A DNA stretch of 64,000 nt from Endomicrobiellum devescovinae (lineage in GTDB: Bacteria; Elusimicrobiota; Endomicrobiia; Endomicrobiales; Endomicrobiaceae). Where the stretch lies: positions 13,919 through 77,918 of the forward strand of contig JAIRSK010000020.1 of NCBI GenBank assembly GCA_031255495.1. The letters run 5' to 3'. Shown here piece by piece: positions 1 to 8,074 of this stretch (its first letter is position 1; each line of letters starts with the position of its first letter). A program made the position numbers and the translations under genes. Under the pieces are notes generated by a model that saw only the letters and a program-made list of their open reading frames with translations, made no database searches and was not told where the DNA came from.

Positions 1-1
1 T

Positions 2-130
2 ACAACGGCAATATTGTGGGTAGGAACAAAATGGAACGAATTTTGGCTATGGATTATATACATTATAGTATTAGCACAAATCTTTACAATATTATATTTT
101 GGATACATTGTTATAAAAGGAACTATATGA
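2..130 (+). CDS. C-terminal fragment of a membrane protein (5' end outside window)
   Basis: Reading frame 2 is open from the window edge to a TGA at 128-130. It encodes about 42 residues rich in W, I, L, Y and F, which look like one transmembrane helix followed by a short basic tail. The start lies outside the window, so no family can be named. It runs toward the convergent cas operon. The other plus-strand frame that is open here gives a less membrane-like peptide, so this frame is preferred on composition only. Confidence 0.35.
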   Translation, partial: TTAILWVGTKWNEFWLWIIYIIVLAQIFTILYFGYIVIKGTI

Positions 131-135
131 GTTAG

Positions 136-166
136 GGCGGTATCGCCTATACACATGTGGCTGTGT
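136..166. other. Two small hairpins downstream of the membrane gene
   Basis: GGCG (136-139) pairs with CGCC (144-147) around a 4-nt loop. ACACA (151-155) pairs with TGTGT (162-166). Neither is followed by a T tract, so they are not clear terminators. The second hairpin shares the core CATGT-GGCTGTGT with a hairpin at 5416-5441 on the other side of the cas operon. Confidence 0.3.
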
Positions 167-269
167 GTTAGGGTTGCCCCCCCAGATTTGATTTGGTAGA
201 ATATCAGATACAGATTGTCGTCTAAGATGTTTAAGAATTTTTTAGAAAAAATGCCAAATCAGAGGCTAA

Positions 270-372
270 GATTGAGGGCTTTCTTAAAAATTTTTAAAAT
301 TTAAAAGGGGTAACTCTAATAAGAGTTTTTTCGTAAGATGCTGGTTTTTACCAGTTCAAAGAAGTTTTTTAA
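270..372 (+). ncRNA. Candidate tracrRNA beside the cas operon
   Basis: This sits immediately past cas2 on the opposite strand. It has a stretch (about 288-320) reading AAAATTTAAAAGGGG then TAACTCTAAT, followed by AAGAGTTTTTTCG, a hairpin CTGGT/ACCAG (341-354) and a T6 tract at 365-370. The order (A/T-rich block, GGG block, short linker, hairpin) resembles what I recall of Campylobacter-type II-C tracrRNAs, whose anti-repeat also carries AATTTAAAAAGGG. If correct, the CRISPR repeat should begin near GTTAGAGTTACCCCTTTT. No repeat exists in this window to test the pairing. The alternative is a plain terminator for the membrane gene plus AT-rich spacer. Confidence 0.3.
312..331 (+). terminator. 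Rho-independent terminator-like hairpin
   Basis: AACTCT (312-317) pairs with AGAGTT (322-327) around an AATA loop, and the stem runs into a T6 tract (326-331). Read on the plus strand this would end the transcript of the membrane gene that stops at 130. The same bases form part of the candidate tracrRNA, and the two readings are mutually exclusive. Confidence 0.45.
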
Positions 373-695
373 AGAAGCGCGTCAAAAAAATCTGGTTGTT
401 TAGGCTCGACTTTTAGTCTGCCATATAAATGCTTTGTCATCTTAAACATTCTGTCTGTAAAGAACAAAAGACATATGTGTCCGTTGTCAGGTACGATTTG
501 CTTAATTTGTTTTTCAATAAAATCGCATCTTTCCTTGCTAAAAGCATAATAACTATAGACAGATTTTTGCAACATGATAAATCCTGCATTTTTTAATCTT
601 TGTCTAAAGTTGTTAGCAATTCGCATTTGAGTTTTTGTTTTTACAGGCAAATCAAAAGCAACCAAAATCCACATTGTTTTATATTGAGAAATCAT
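369..695 (-). CDS. cas2: CRISPR-associated endonuclease Cas2
   Basis: This is the small adaptation-complex subunit that dimerises and bridges two Cas1 dimers during spacer acquisition. The 108-residue protein has the ferredoxin-like Cas2 opening: a hydrophobic strand ending in a conserved Asp (WILVAFDLPV, D15) and then a basic helix and a QKSVYSY strand, typical of type II Cas2. Its ATG overlaps the cas1 stop by 4 nt (ATGA), so it is the last gene of cas9-cas1-cas2. An internal Met at residue 8 could also start translation, but the overlap favours the first. Nothing resembling a leader and repeats follows it. Confidence 0.93.
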   Translation of the reverse strand: MISQYKTMWILVAFDLPVKTKTQMRIANNFRQRLKNAGFIMLQKSVYSYYAFSKERCDFIEKQIKQIVPDNGHICLLFFTDRMFKMTKHLYGRLKVEPKQPDFFDALL

Positions 696-1585
696 CTAAA
701 AATTTTTGGCAAATTTATTTTTTCTTCTTGAATTAGAAAATAGACATATGATTGAACATATCTTTGAATTCCTGCTGTAAAATTGAACGCTCCATCTTCA
801 AAATATAAATTACTTTCTATTACGCTTGCTATATATTTTTTTGTCTGAGGCGTTAAGTCTTTTTCTTGTTTAAAAGGTTCAAGTTTGCTTTTTACCATAA
901 AATCTATAATTGGACGAAACGGTTCCATTAAATCGTCAATTAAACAAAATGGGTTGTGGTTTTTGCTGTGAAAAATACCAATAGCAGGATTAAGTCCGGC
1001 TGAAACAACCGCTCTTGCCATGCTGCTTCTAACTATCGCATAGCCGTAATTTAACGCTGAATTTATAAAATCTCGCCCATTGGAACTTCTATAAAAATTA
1101 AAAAATAAATTTTCAAAATAGATCTTTGCGCCGATGCCTTCCTTAAAAGACGCATCGCCAGAACGAACCTGTTTTGCCATAGCAAAAATTGTTTCAGCCG
1201 CTTTATCTATGCCAAAAATTTTTAATACTTCGGCTTGATTATTTAATTTGCTTGTAATTATTTGTTGCCACGCTTGTTTTATTTTAGGTTTAGATGAATT
1301 TATTTGCAGTTGTAATCTTTGCCCGTAAATATTTGTAGTCCAAAACGATAATAACATTCCAGCAGGCATATAAGTCTTATCGCAGAAAATAATAGGAACT
1401 TTATGTTCTAAACATTTTTGTATGCAAGAATTGGTAATCGTAATATTGTTTCCGTAAAGTATAATTGTATTTATATCGTCAAATAAACAATGCAATTTTT
1501 CTTGATTGTCTTTTACAGCGGAAAAATTATTGTTTTTAACGCATAAATGATAACCATCTCCGCTAATGTCCAAAATTTTCCACAT
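692..1585 (-). CDS. cas1: CRISPR-associated integrase Cas1 (type II)
   Basis: This is the metal-dependent integrase that inserts prespacers at the leader end of a CRISPR array. The 297 residues match type II Cas1 length. The three metal ligands can be placed at E149 (in FKEGIGAKIYF), H206 (IGIFHSKN) and E221 (DDLMEPFRP), with the conserved GYAIVR and SAGLNPAIG blocks around them, so it looks catalytically intact. It starts 1 nt after the cas9 stop and overlaps cas2 by 4 nt, which indicates translational coupling in one operon. Confidence 0.95.
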   Translation of the reverse strand: MWKILDISGDGYHLCVKNNNFSAVKDNQEKLHCLFDDINTIILYGNNITITNSCIQKCLEHKVPIIFCDKTYMPAGMLLSFWTTNIYGQRLQLQINSSKPKIKQAWQQIITSKLNNQAEVLKIFGIDKAAETIFAMAKQVRSGDASFKEGIGAKIYFENLFFNFYRSSNGRDFINSALNYGYAIVRSSMARAVVSAGLNPAIGIFHSKNHNPFCLIDDLMEPFRPIIDFMVKSKLEPFKQEKDLTPQTKKYIASVIESNLYFEDGAFNFTAGIQRYVQSYVYFLIQEEKINLPKIFR

Positions 1586-1586
1586 T

Positions 1587-4500
1587 TTATTTGCCTTTAT
1601 TTTTTAGTATTGGCGAATAGTATTTTATAAGTCCGCAAGGGCTTAAAATAACTTTTCTAGGATTATATTTTTGCATTGAATTTAGATTAAACGAATCATA
1701 TGGCTTATATGAACTTTTTATTATATTGCTAAACCAAAGTTGAATATTATCATTTTCAACTTCAGTGAAAGTATTAACTCTAATAAAAGTTCCATCTGGA
1801 AGAGCAGAACCACATCTATTTTTTAAAGATACTTTATCATTTATAGTATAATCTAGTTCTAAAATATCTCCTCCATAAATTCTTTCAAACAATTTAAATT
1901 CTTGCTCTTTATATTTAGGCTTAATTTTTTTCTGAGCACCAATTTTTCTTATAATTTCTCCGCAAAGTTTGTTTTTATTGTAATACAAATCTATGCATAA
2001 ACTATCGCCAGTATCATATCCGTATCCATATTGTTTCTCTTTTGGTTTGGAAATAGCAAAAAATTTGCTTGGTTCCTTTTTAGAAAGTTGCACATAAAAC
2101 TTATTCGGCAACAAAGAAATGGCTTTTTTATATATGTTGGCATCGTCCACTTTACATTCTTTCTTCCTTTCGGTTTTCGCTTTTTTATTTTCTTCTTCAA
2201 TCAATTCTTTAGCTTCTTTAAGATTTCTTTGTATATCTTCAAATAGTTTTTTATTATTAACAACTTCTTTTTTTATTTTCTCATTTTTTAATTCGTTTTG
2301 TTTTCTTTCAAATTTTAAAAGAGCAGTTTCTAAAATTTCTTTTGGAGTTTTTTTCTTATCTATTAATTTTATTTCGCTTAACGATTTGCGGGCAGTTAAA
2401 ATATACTCATCACTTGAATTATAAACTTTATACATTGTTGCTTTTAGAAGTTCGCCGTTATTATTATGATCGTGCTTAATGCTGATAAAAGAGTCTTTTA
2501 ATGCTTGGTTTATAGAATTTTTAAAAGATTCTAATTCTAAATTATTTGGAGGAATTAAAATTTTAGAAAGCCAATTTTTATCTCTATAATTTATTTTATA
2601 TCCTTGTCCGGCTAGCTTATTTAATAAATTGCCGTAACCTCTTGAAGCAAATGCTATAACTATAGCGTCTAACGCATGGTGTCTGTTATCTAATCTAATT
2701 TTTTTGTTTTTATTAACATCATCTTGAAACTTTTCTAATTCCTTATCAGATAGCAATTTTTCTGCAAAAGGGATTAGTAATCCTGATAATCCCCACGCTA
2801 AGCGCAGTTGAGCCGTCAAAGAGCCTTTAACACAAATTATATTTGGCTTCTCAAATAAGCATGAGAGATGTTTATGTGCGATTTTAGAGATATAAGAATT
2901 GTCTGTTTCAAATCTCTTTTTCATAGGCTTGTTTTCTATAAATTTTTCAAAAACTCCTTGATAAAAGCGCCAAGCTTTTTTAGGAAGATTCTTTTTAGCA
3001 TTTGCAAGTATTTCGTTATAATTGTATTTAATATCCCCAAATTTTGGCGATGATCCGAAAGCGTTAAAAGGCGACTGCTTGCCTTTATTTTCATTACAGC
3101 TTGTATGCGAAATAACACGATTGTTCCTTGTATTATCTTCACTTTCAGAAATAGGAAATAAATGCTCTATATCAACTTTATTATTTATAATATCGTTAGC
3201 ATTTATTTGCTGTAAACAAAATGGACAGATCTGATTTTGTTCTTCAAATAAGTCAAATTTTAAAATATAGTTTTTTGGATTTTCATTTCTTGTTTTTATA
3301 GTTTGTTGGTGCTTTTCTATATACTCTTTATAAATTCTATTCCTCTCCGTTTCGTTATGGCTTTGCTCATTACTTAATTGCAACCTATCTTTAGCAGATT
3401 TTTTTAATTCTTTTGCAGTTTCCAAACCTATCTCTACAGGTTTCTTACCAAAAATTTCTATAATTTCATTAACTAATTTGCGAAGCTCGTTTAGTGTTTG
3501 ATGGACTACGGGATTTGCAATTCTTCCATAGTTTAATTCGTCTTTATTTGTATAAGGTGTTTTATATTTTCTTTCAGCAAATTGCTTTGAAAAACCTTTT
3601 GCAATTACTGCTTGCGTGCTTTCAGGCAAAACGGTACCATAATAAGGCAATTTGTCTTTAACAGATTGTTTGTCTTTTGTTAACTTACCTTCGTTTAAAG
3701 CTTCTTCTATTGCTTCTGTATAAGATAAACCATCTTTTATTTTCTCTAAAACTATTTTCATAGCGCTTTTGCCAACTGGCGCATATGAAGATGCTAGCAC
3801 AAGTTTATCAAAAGCTTCATCTATTTCTTTGTCCGATAATTTGTATTCCTTTTTGAGTTTATCTTTCAAACTTTTTTCATCTGGACAAGAATTCCAATCG
3901 TATAAAAAGTGATCTTGTTGCTGTCCAGAAAATCTTTCCCAAAATGGCATATCTTCCAGCACGCGTAATTTATAACCTTTTATTTTTTGTGTCTTTTTAT
4001 CTCTTCCCTGTAGAGCAATATCTTGAGAGTCCACATTTTCTAACTCTAACAATTTTTGTGTTTGTGATTGCGTTAATTCTTTTCCCGATAAAAGATGTGC
4101 AAATAATTTTTCTTTTTGTTCTTTTGAAAACTGTTTTTCTTCATAATTTGTAATTTCACCTGTGTCTTTATCAACAATAGCCTGCGAATATCTTGCATTA
4201 TTTAAAGCTTCCCAAAGACGACGTTCTTCATTTAACTTATGGGAGCGAGGCAAGCGTTTTTCATTTTTAAAATATGGACAACATCTACTTTCAGGTATTA
4301 ACTTTTCCGTTTCGTAATTTATCGCTTTAACAATTTGCTCAATATAATCGTTAGCTAATTCTTTATAATATTGCGCTTGATTATTTAAAATTGATTGCGT
4401 TTCTTTAATTGTAAAATCTCTTGCGGGAAAAAATTGATGATTATCTGTAGCGTTGCTCACTTTTTCTCTTTTATGTTTTTCTTTGTTTTCAAATTTTTCT

Positions 4501-5126
4501 CTGTAAAGATATTCGCCGTAAGTTCTATAATGCTTCTCTTTCATTATTTGTCCAACACTTTTGGCTATTTTTTTATTTTTCGTATTTTCTTTTTGAGTTT
4601 CTTCAGAATCTTCTTCAAAAGTTCTTATTGCAGAAGAACCTCTATGATTTGCGATATGGTATAAAGCATATCCTATTTCTTGCAGAGATAATTTTTCGTC
4701 AAGAGCCTTAACTCTTAGTTCATATACATCTTTTTGTAAAACTCCTACAGGAAATCTTTTAGAAGAAGTTTCCTGATCCGATGAATTTTCTTTTTTGTCT
4801 AAATTATTTGGAACAGGTAAAGCTAACTTTTTAGATGCTAAAAGTTTCCATAAATAACGCATTCTTTCTCTAGTATGTCTATGATTATTCCTTTGCCCTC
4901 TTTGCATTCTTCTATTTATAGCACCATCAGACGCTTTGAAAATTCTTGAGCCGTTCATTATTATTTCTTTAGGTAACAAATTTTTCTCTGAGTTTTTTTC
5001 CATAGACACTATCGCAAAGCCTATGGAACCCACTCCTAAGTCTAGCCCTATACGATAATCTCTATTTCTTAATTTTTCTTTTATTTGCGCTAAATATTTC
5101 AGATAAATTTGATTTTTTGATTGCAT
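1587..5126 (-). CDS. cas9: CRISPR-associated endonuclease Cas9 (type II-C-like)
   Basis: This is an RNA-guided DNA nuclease of 1179 residues, longer than the compact Campylobacter and Neisseria II-C enzymes. Elements in order: RuvC-I with catalytic Asp about D29 (RIGLDLGVGSIG); Arg-rich bridge helix about 72-95; RuvC-II Glu about E569 (EIGLETAKE); HNH with a CPFC pair at 634-637 and Cys677 (possible zinc site), catalytic His about H655 in VDIEHLFPIS and Asn about N668; RuvC-III HHALDA about 816-821; then a Lys-rich PAM-interacting region. The acidic residue before the HNH His is Glu rather than the more usual Asp. The frame is intact and GGAAGGG precedes the ATG. There is no csn2 or cas4, which supports II-C. 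Confidence 0.96.
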   Translation of the reverse strand: MQSKNQIYLKYLAQIKEKLRNRDYRIGLDLGVGSIGFAIVSMEKNSEKNLLPKEIIMNGSRIFKASDGAINRRMQRGQRNNHRHTRERMRYLWKLLASKKLALPVPNNLDKKENSSDQETSSKRFPVGVLQKDVYELRVKALDEKLSLQEIGYALYHIANHRGSSAIRTFEEDSEETQKENTKNKKIAKSVGQIMKEKHYRTYGEYLYREKFENKEKHKREKVSNATDNHQFFPARDFTIKETQSILNNQAQYYKELANDYIEQIVKAINYETEKLIPESRCCPYFKNEKRLPRSHKLNEERRLWEALNNARYSQAIVDKDTGEITNYEEKQFSKEQKEKLFAHLLSGKELTQSQTQKLLELENVDSQDIALQGRDKKTQKIKGYKLRVLEDMPFWERFSGQQQDHFLYDWNSCPDEKSLKDKLKKEYKLSDKEIDEAFDKLVLASSYAPVGKSAMKIVLEKIKDGLSYTEAIEEALNEGKLTKDKQSVKDKLPYYGTVLPESTQAVIAKGFSKQFAERKYKTPYTNKDELNYGRIANPVVHQTLNELRKLVNEIIEIFGKKPVEIGLETAKELKKSAKDRLQLSNEQSHNETERNRIYKEYIEKHQQTIKTRNENPKNYILKFDLFEEQNQICPFCLQQINANDIINNKVDIEHLFPISESEDNTRNNRVISHTSCNENKGKQSPFNAFGSSPKFGDIKYNYNEILANAKKNLPKKAWRFYQGVFEKFIENKPMKKRFETDNSYISKIAHKHLSCLFEKPNIICVKGSLTAQLRLAWGLSGLLIPFAEKLLSDKELEKFQDDVNKNKKIRLDNRHHALDAIVIAFASRGYGNLLNKLAGQGYKINYRDKNWLSKILIPPNNLELESFKNSINQALKDSFISIKHDHNNNGELLKATMYKVYNSSDEYILTARKSLSEIKLIDKKKTPKEILETALLKFERKQNELKNEKIKKEVVNNKKLFEDIQRNLKEAKELIEEENKKAKTERKKECKVDDANIYKKAISLLPNKFYVQLSKKEPSKFFAISKPKEKQYGYGYDTGDSLCIDLYYNKNKLCGEIIRKIGAQKKIKPKYKEQEFKLFERIYGGDILELDYTINDKVSLKNRCGSALPDGTFIRVNTFTEVENDNIQLWFSNIIKSSYKPYDSFNLNSMQKYNPRKVILSPCGLIKYYSPILKNKGK

Positions 5127-5365
5127 ATTCCCTTCCTAATTTTATTTTTATAGATTTAAAATCTGCTGAATGAGCATATATTTCTTTATTCATAATCAGT
5201 CTGTATTTTTAAATCAACAAATATCAACACAGCGTATAATAATGACAACATTAACATGATAAGAAAATTTTCTTAGAATTATGCCAAACTCTACTTCGTC
5301 GGCAGGATTAATTAAGCACCTGCTGTATGAATTAAAAAGAGGAATGCAACCTTTAGGCATTATAG

Positions 5366-5398
5366 AAAAAAAAAAAAATAGAAAATCTAGTATCTATA
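5366..5398 (-). terminator. Possible terminator of the trp operon
   Basis: Read on the minus strand downstream of trpA, a weak stem ATAGA/TCTAT runs straight into a T13 tract (complement of A13 at 5366-5378). The stem is short and AT-rich, but the T tract is long. The hairpin at 5416-5441 lies just upstream of it and may contribute. Confidence 0.4.
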
Positions 5399-5415
5399 AA
5401 ATTATTGTTCAGATA

Positions 5416-5441
5416 TACTCATGTATGGCTGTGTATGAGTA
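5416..5441. other. Hairpin TACTCAT/ATGAGTA
   Basis: A 7-bp perfect stem (5416-5422 with 5435-5441) encloses a 12-nt loop containing TATGGCTGTG. There is no adjacent T tract on either strand. The loop and arms resemble the hairpin at 151-166 on the far side of the cas operon. Confidence 0.35.
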
Positions 5442-5485
5442 ACTTTACAGACGACAAAGTTAAAAATGTTTTAATAATTTTTATA

Positions 5486-6262
5486 TCAATTGAGTATAAT
5501 AGCTTTTTTAAGTTCAGACGAATAATTTGCTAGTTTTACAGCCGCATTAACTTTATATTGTTCTATTATTTTTACAACAGCGCTGCCTATTATTACACCA
5601 TCTGCACATTTTACAATTTCTTTTGCCTGAGAAGTTTTTGAAATACCAAAACCAACAACAACCGGAATATCTGTAACATTTTTTATTTCAGACATAATCG
5701 CTTTAATATCTGTAGTTATCCTATTTCTTAGTCCTGTAACGCCAAGCGACGAAACAAGATATATAAATCCTTCAGCTTGTTTTGCTAAAATAGGTATTCT
5801 TTTTTTAGAAGTCGGAGCTATCAAAGTAATAATTGTTATGCTGTATTTTCTTGCAAAATGTTTAACTTCTTCCTGTTCTTCAAAAGGCATATCAGGAACA
5901 ATTATTCCATCTAGTCCTACCTCTTTACATCTTTTAAAAAATTTCTCATAACCATAAAAGAACATAGAGTTTAAATATGTCATAAAAACTAAAGGAATAT
6001 CAGATTTTTTTCTGACATTGAGAACTATGCCAAAAATATCTTCTAAATTTATATTTTTAGATAATGCTCTTACCATAGCGTTTTGTATTGTTTCCCCTTC
6101 TGCAACAGGATCTGAAAATGGAATTCCTATTTCTATTAAATCAGCTCCGTTTAAAGCCATCGCTAAAATATACTCTTCAGTTTTAGAAATATCAGGATCG
6201 CCAGCAGTAAGATATGTTATTAAAGCTTTATTATTTTTAAATATTTTAGTTATTCTATTCAT
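5486..6262 (-). CDS. trpA: Tryptophan synthase alpha chain
   Basis: TrpA cleaves indole-3-glycerol phosphate to indole and glyceraldehyde 3-phosphate, passing indole to TrpB. The 258-residue TIM barrel carries the two catalytic acids in ADLIEIGIPFSDPVAEG (E44 and D51) and a phosphate-binding loop VVVGFGISK near the C terminus. It is slightly short for the family but complete. It starts 1 nt after the trpB stop and is the last gene of the trp operon. Confidence 0.96.
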   Translation of the reverse strand: MNRITKIFKNNKALITYLTAGDPDISKTEEYILAMALNGADLIEIGIPFSDPVAEGETIQNAMVRALSKNINLEDIFGIVLNVRKKSDIPLVFMTYLNSMFFYGYEKFFKRCKEVGLDGIIVPDMPFEEQEEVKHFARKYSITIITLIAPTSKKRIPILAKQAEGFIYLVSSLGVTGLRNRITTDIKAIMSEIKNVTDIPVVVGFGISKTSQAKEIVKCADGVIIGSAVVKIIEQYKVNAAVKLANYSSELKKAIILN

Positions 6263-6263
6263 T

Positions 6264-7439
6264 TTATATAACTCCTTTATACTCAGCTATCATCGCAACG
6301 TCCTTGTCTCCTCTGCCAGAAATACAAACAACTATTATTTCATCTTTTGACATTTTTGGAGCAAGCTGCATTGCATAATACATTGCATGAGCAGATTCTA
6401 TTGCCGGAATAATTCCTTCAGTTTTTGATAGAAATTCAAAAGCTGCAACTGCTTCATCATCAGTGACGGGAATATATTCAGCTCTTTTTGTATCGTGCAG
6501 ATAAGCATGCTCAGGACCTATGCCTGGATAATCAAGCCCTGCCGATATTGAATATACGGGAGCAATTTGCCCATTTTCCGTCTGGCAAAAATAAGATTTC
6601 ATTCCGTGGAATATCCCGACTTTTCCTTTTGTAATAGTGGCAGCCGTTTCTAAAGTATCAACGCCTTTGCCCGCAGCTTCACAGCCTATAAGGTTAACTT
6701 CTTTATCATTTATAAAATTATAAAAAGCACCTATTGAGTTTGAACCGCCTCCAACGCAAGCAATAACAACAGACGGCAGTTTTGATTCTTTTTTAAACAA
6801 CTGTTCTTTTATTTCTTTGCTTATAATGCTTTGGAAATCTCTTACAATGTGAGGATATGGATAAGGTCCCATTGCAGAACCTAAAACATAAAATGTATCG
6901 TCAATCCTGCTGCTCCATTCTCTCATTGTTTGGCTTACAGCATCTTTTAAAGTTTTTGTGCCAGTTTCAACAGAATTGACTTTAGCACCCAATAGTTGCA
7001 TTCTAAAAACATTTAAAGACTGTCGTTCAATATCTTCTCGCCCCATAAAAATTTCACATTCCATATTAAACAGTGCAGCAGCAGTAGCTGTTGCAACGCC
7101 ATGCTGCCCGGCGCCTGTTTCTGCTATAACTCTTGTTTTGCCCATCTTTTTTGCAAGTAAAATCTGTCCTAAAACATTGTTTATTTTATGAGATCCTGTA
7201 TGATTTAAATCTTCTCTTTTTAAATATATTTTCGCACCGCCAAGTTTTTCAGTAGCATTTTTAGCAAAATACAATCTTGACGGTCTGCCTGCATATTCAT
7301 TAAGCAAACATTTAAGCTCACTATTAAACTGCTTGTCATTTTTAAAATGATTGTATGCCGTTTCCAATTCATTTACAGCATTCATAAGCGTTTCAGGTAT
7401 ATATTGACCACCGTATATTCCAAATTTTTCTTTTGACAT
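6264..7439 (-). CDS. trpB: Tryptophan synthase beta chain
   Basis: This is the PLP-dependent subunit that condenses indole with serine to give tryptophan. The 391 residues match the TrpB1 type that pairs with TrpA. The PLP lysine is K85 in NHTGSHKINN, the phosphate-binding loop is GGGSNSIG, and the C-terminal SGRGDKD motif is present. It lies between trpF and trpA, with 10-nt and 1-nt gaps, in the same operon. Confidence 0.97.
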   Translation of the reverse strand: MSKEKFGIYGGQYIPETLMNAVNELETAYNHFKNDKQFNSELKCLLNEYAGRPSRLYFAKNATEKLGGAKIYLKREDLNHTGSHKINNVLGQILLAKKMGKTRVIAETGAGQHGVATATAAALFNMECEIFMGREDIERQSLNVFRMQLLGAKVNSVETGTKTLKDAVSQTMREWSSRIDDTFYVLGSAMGPYPYPHIVRDFQSIISKEIKEQLFKKESKLPSVVIACVGGGSNSIGAFYNFINDKEVNLIGCEAAGKGVDTLETAATITKGKVGIFHGMKSYFCQTENGQIAPVYSISAGLDYPGIGPEHAYLHDTKRAEYIPVTDDEAVAAFEFLSKTEGIIPAIESAHAMYYAMQLAPKMSKDEIIVVCISGRGDKDVAMIAEYKGVI

Positions 7440-7449
7440 AGAGTATCTC

Positions 7450-8064
7450 CTATTTCACATCAGAATGTTTTCTAACAATTTGTATTATTTCTTTTATCTT
7501 CTTTAAATCTTTTATTCCGTTTATTTCAACTCCGCTACTTAAATCTACACAATAAGGTTTTAATTCTGTTAATGCATTTTCTATATTGTCCTTATTCAAA
7601 CCTCCAGCAAGAAAAAATGGCTGTTTGTATTCTCTAATTAAATGCCAATCAAAAACTTTACCACAGCCTCCATATTCAAAATTGCTGTACGTATCAAAAA
7701 GAACAAAGTCCGCTTTTGTGTTAATATCGCATATCTTTTCTTTAACTCTGATAACTTTTATAATAGGCTGTTTTACTTTTTCTTTTAATTTAGATATATA
7801 AAGTTCGTCTTCATCGCCGTGAAGCTGCACTAAATCAATAACACAATCTTTGCATAAGTTCAAAATATTATCCACATCTTCATTTGCAAATACCCCAACC
7901 GTTTGAATTTCTTTATTAAGCAAAAATTTCAACTTTGTAGCGATATTAAAATCTATTTTTCTCTTTTCCCCTGCAAAAACAAAACCTATATAATCAGGTC
8001 TTGCAATATTTACAAAACTTATTTCTTCTTCTCTTTTAAGACCACATATTTTTATTTTTGTCAT
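7450..8064 (-). CDS. trpF: Phosphoribosylanthranilate isomerase
   Basis: TrpF catalyses the Amadori rearrangement of phosphoribosylanthranilate to CdRP. The 204-residue barrel has the catalytic Cys in KICGLK at the N terminus and the catalytic Asp in the VLFDTYS strand, with a C-terminal LAGGLN and DLSSGVE phosphate site. It is a stand-alone gene, not fused to trpC as in enterics. Confidence 0.94.
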   Translation of the reverse strand: MTKIKICGLKREEEISFVNIARPDYIGFVFAGEKRKIDFNIATKLKFLLNKEIQTVGVFANEDVDNILNLCKDCVIDLVQLHGDEDELYISKLKEKVKQPIIKVIRVKEKICDINTKADFVLFDTYSNFEYGGCGKVFDWHLIREYKQPFFLAGGLNKDNIENALTELKPYCVDLSSGVEINGIKDLKKIKEIIQIVRKHSDVK

Positions 8065-8074
8065 TTTTCTATTC

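Larger units (their letters stand above)
5127..5485. other. Gene-free spacer between cas9 and trpA
   Basis: These 359 nt hold no ORF. They contain the cas9 leader, several small inverted repeats (AAGAAAATTTTCTT; ATGCC with GGCA; GCAGG with CCTGC; AATGC with GCATT), an A13 tract at 5366-5378 and a TACTCAT/ATGAGTA hairpin at 5416-5441. The cluster of hairpins could belong to a small RNA on either strand, but I cannot assign it. No direct repeats of CRISPR length are present. Confidence 0.5.

Noticed and set aside
181..260. Possible CRISPR repeats or an array remnant past cas2
   Set aside because: I looked for two or more copies of any 20-40 nt unit between 131 and 368 and between 5127 and 5485 and saw none; only short AT-rich matches occur.
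2031..4664. Plus-strand frames within cas9
   Set aside because: They are low-complexity Phe/Leu-rich shadows of the Lys-rich cas9 coding strand, with no start signals.
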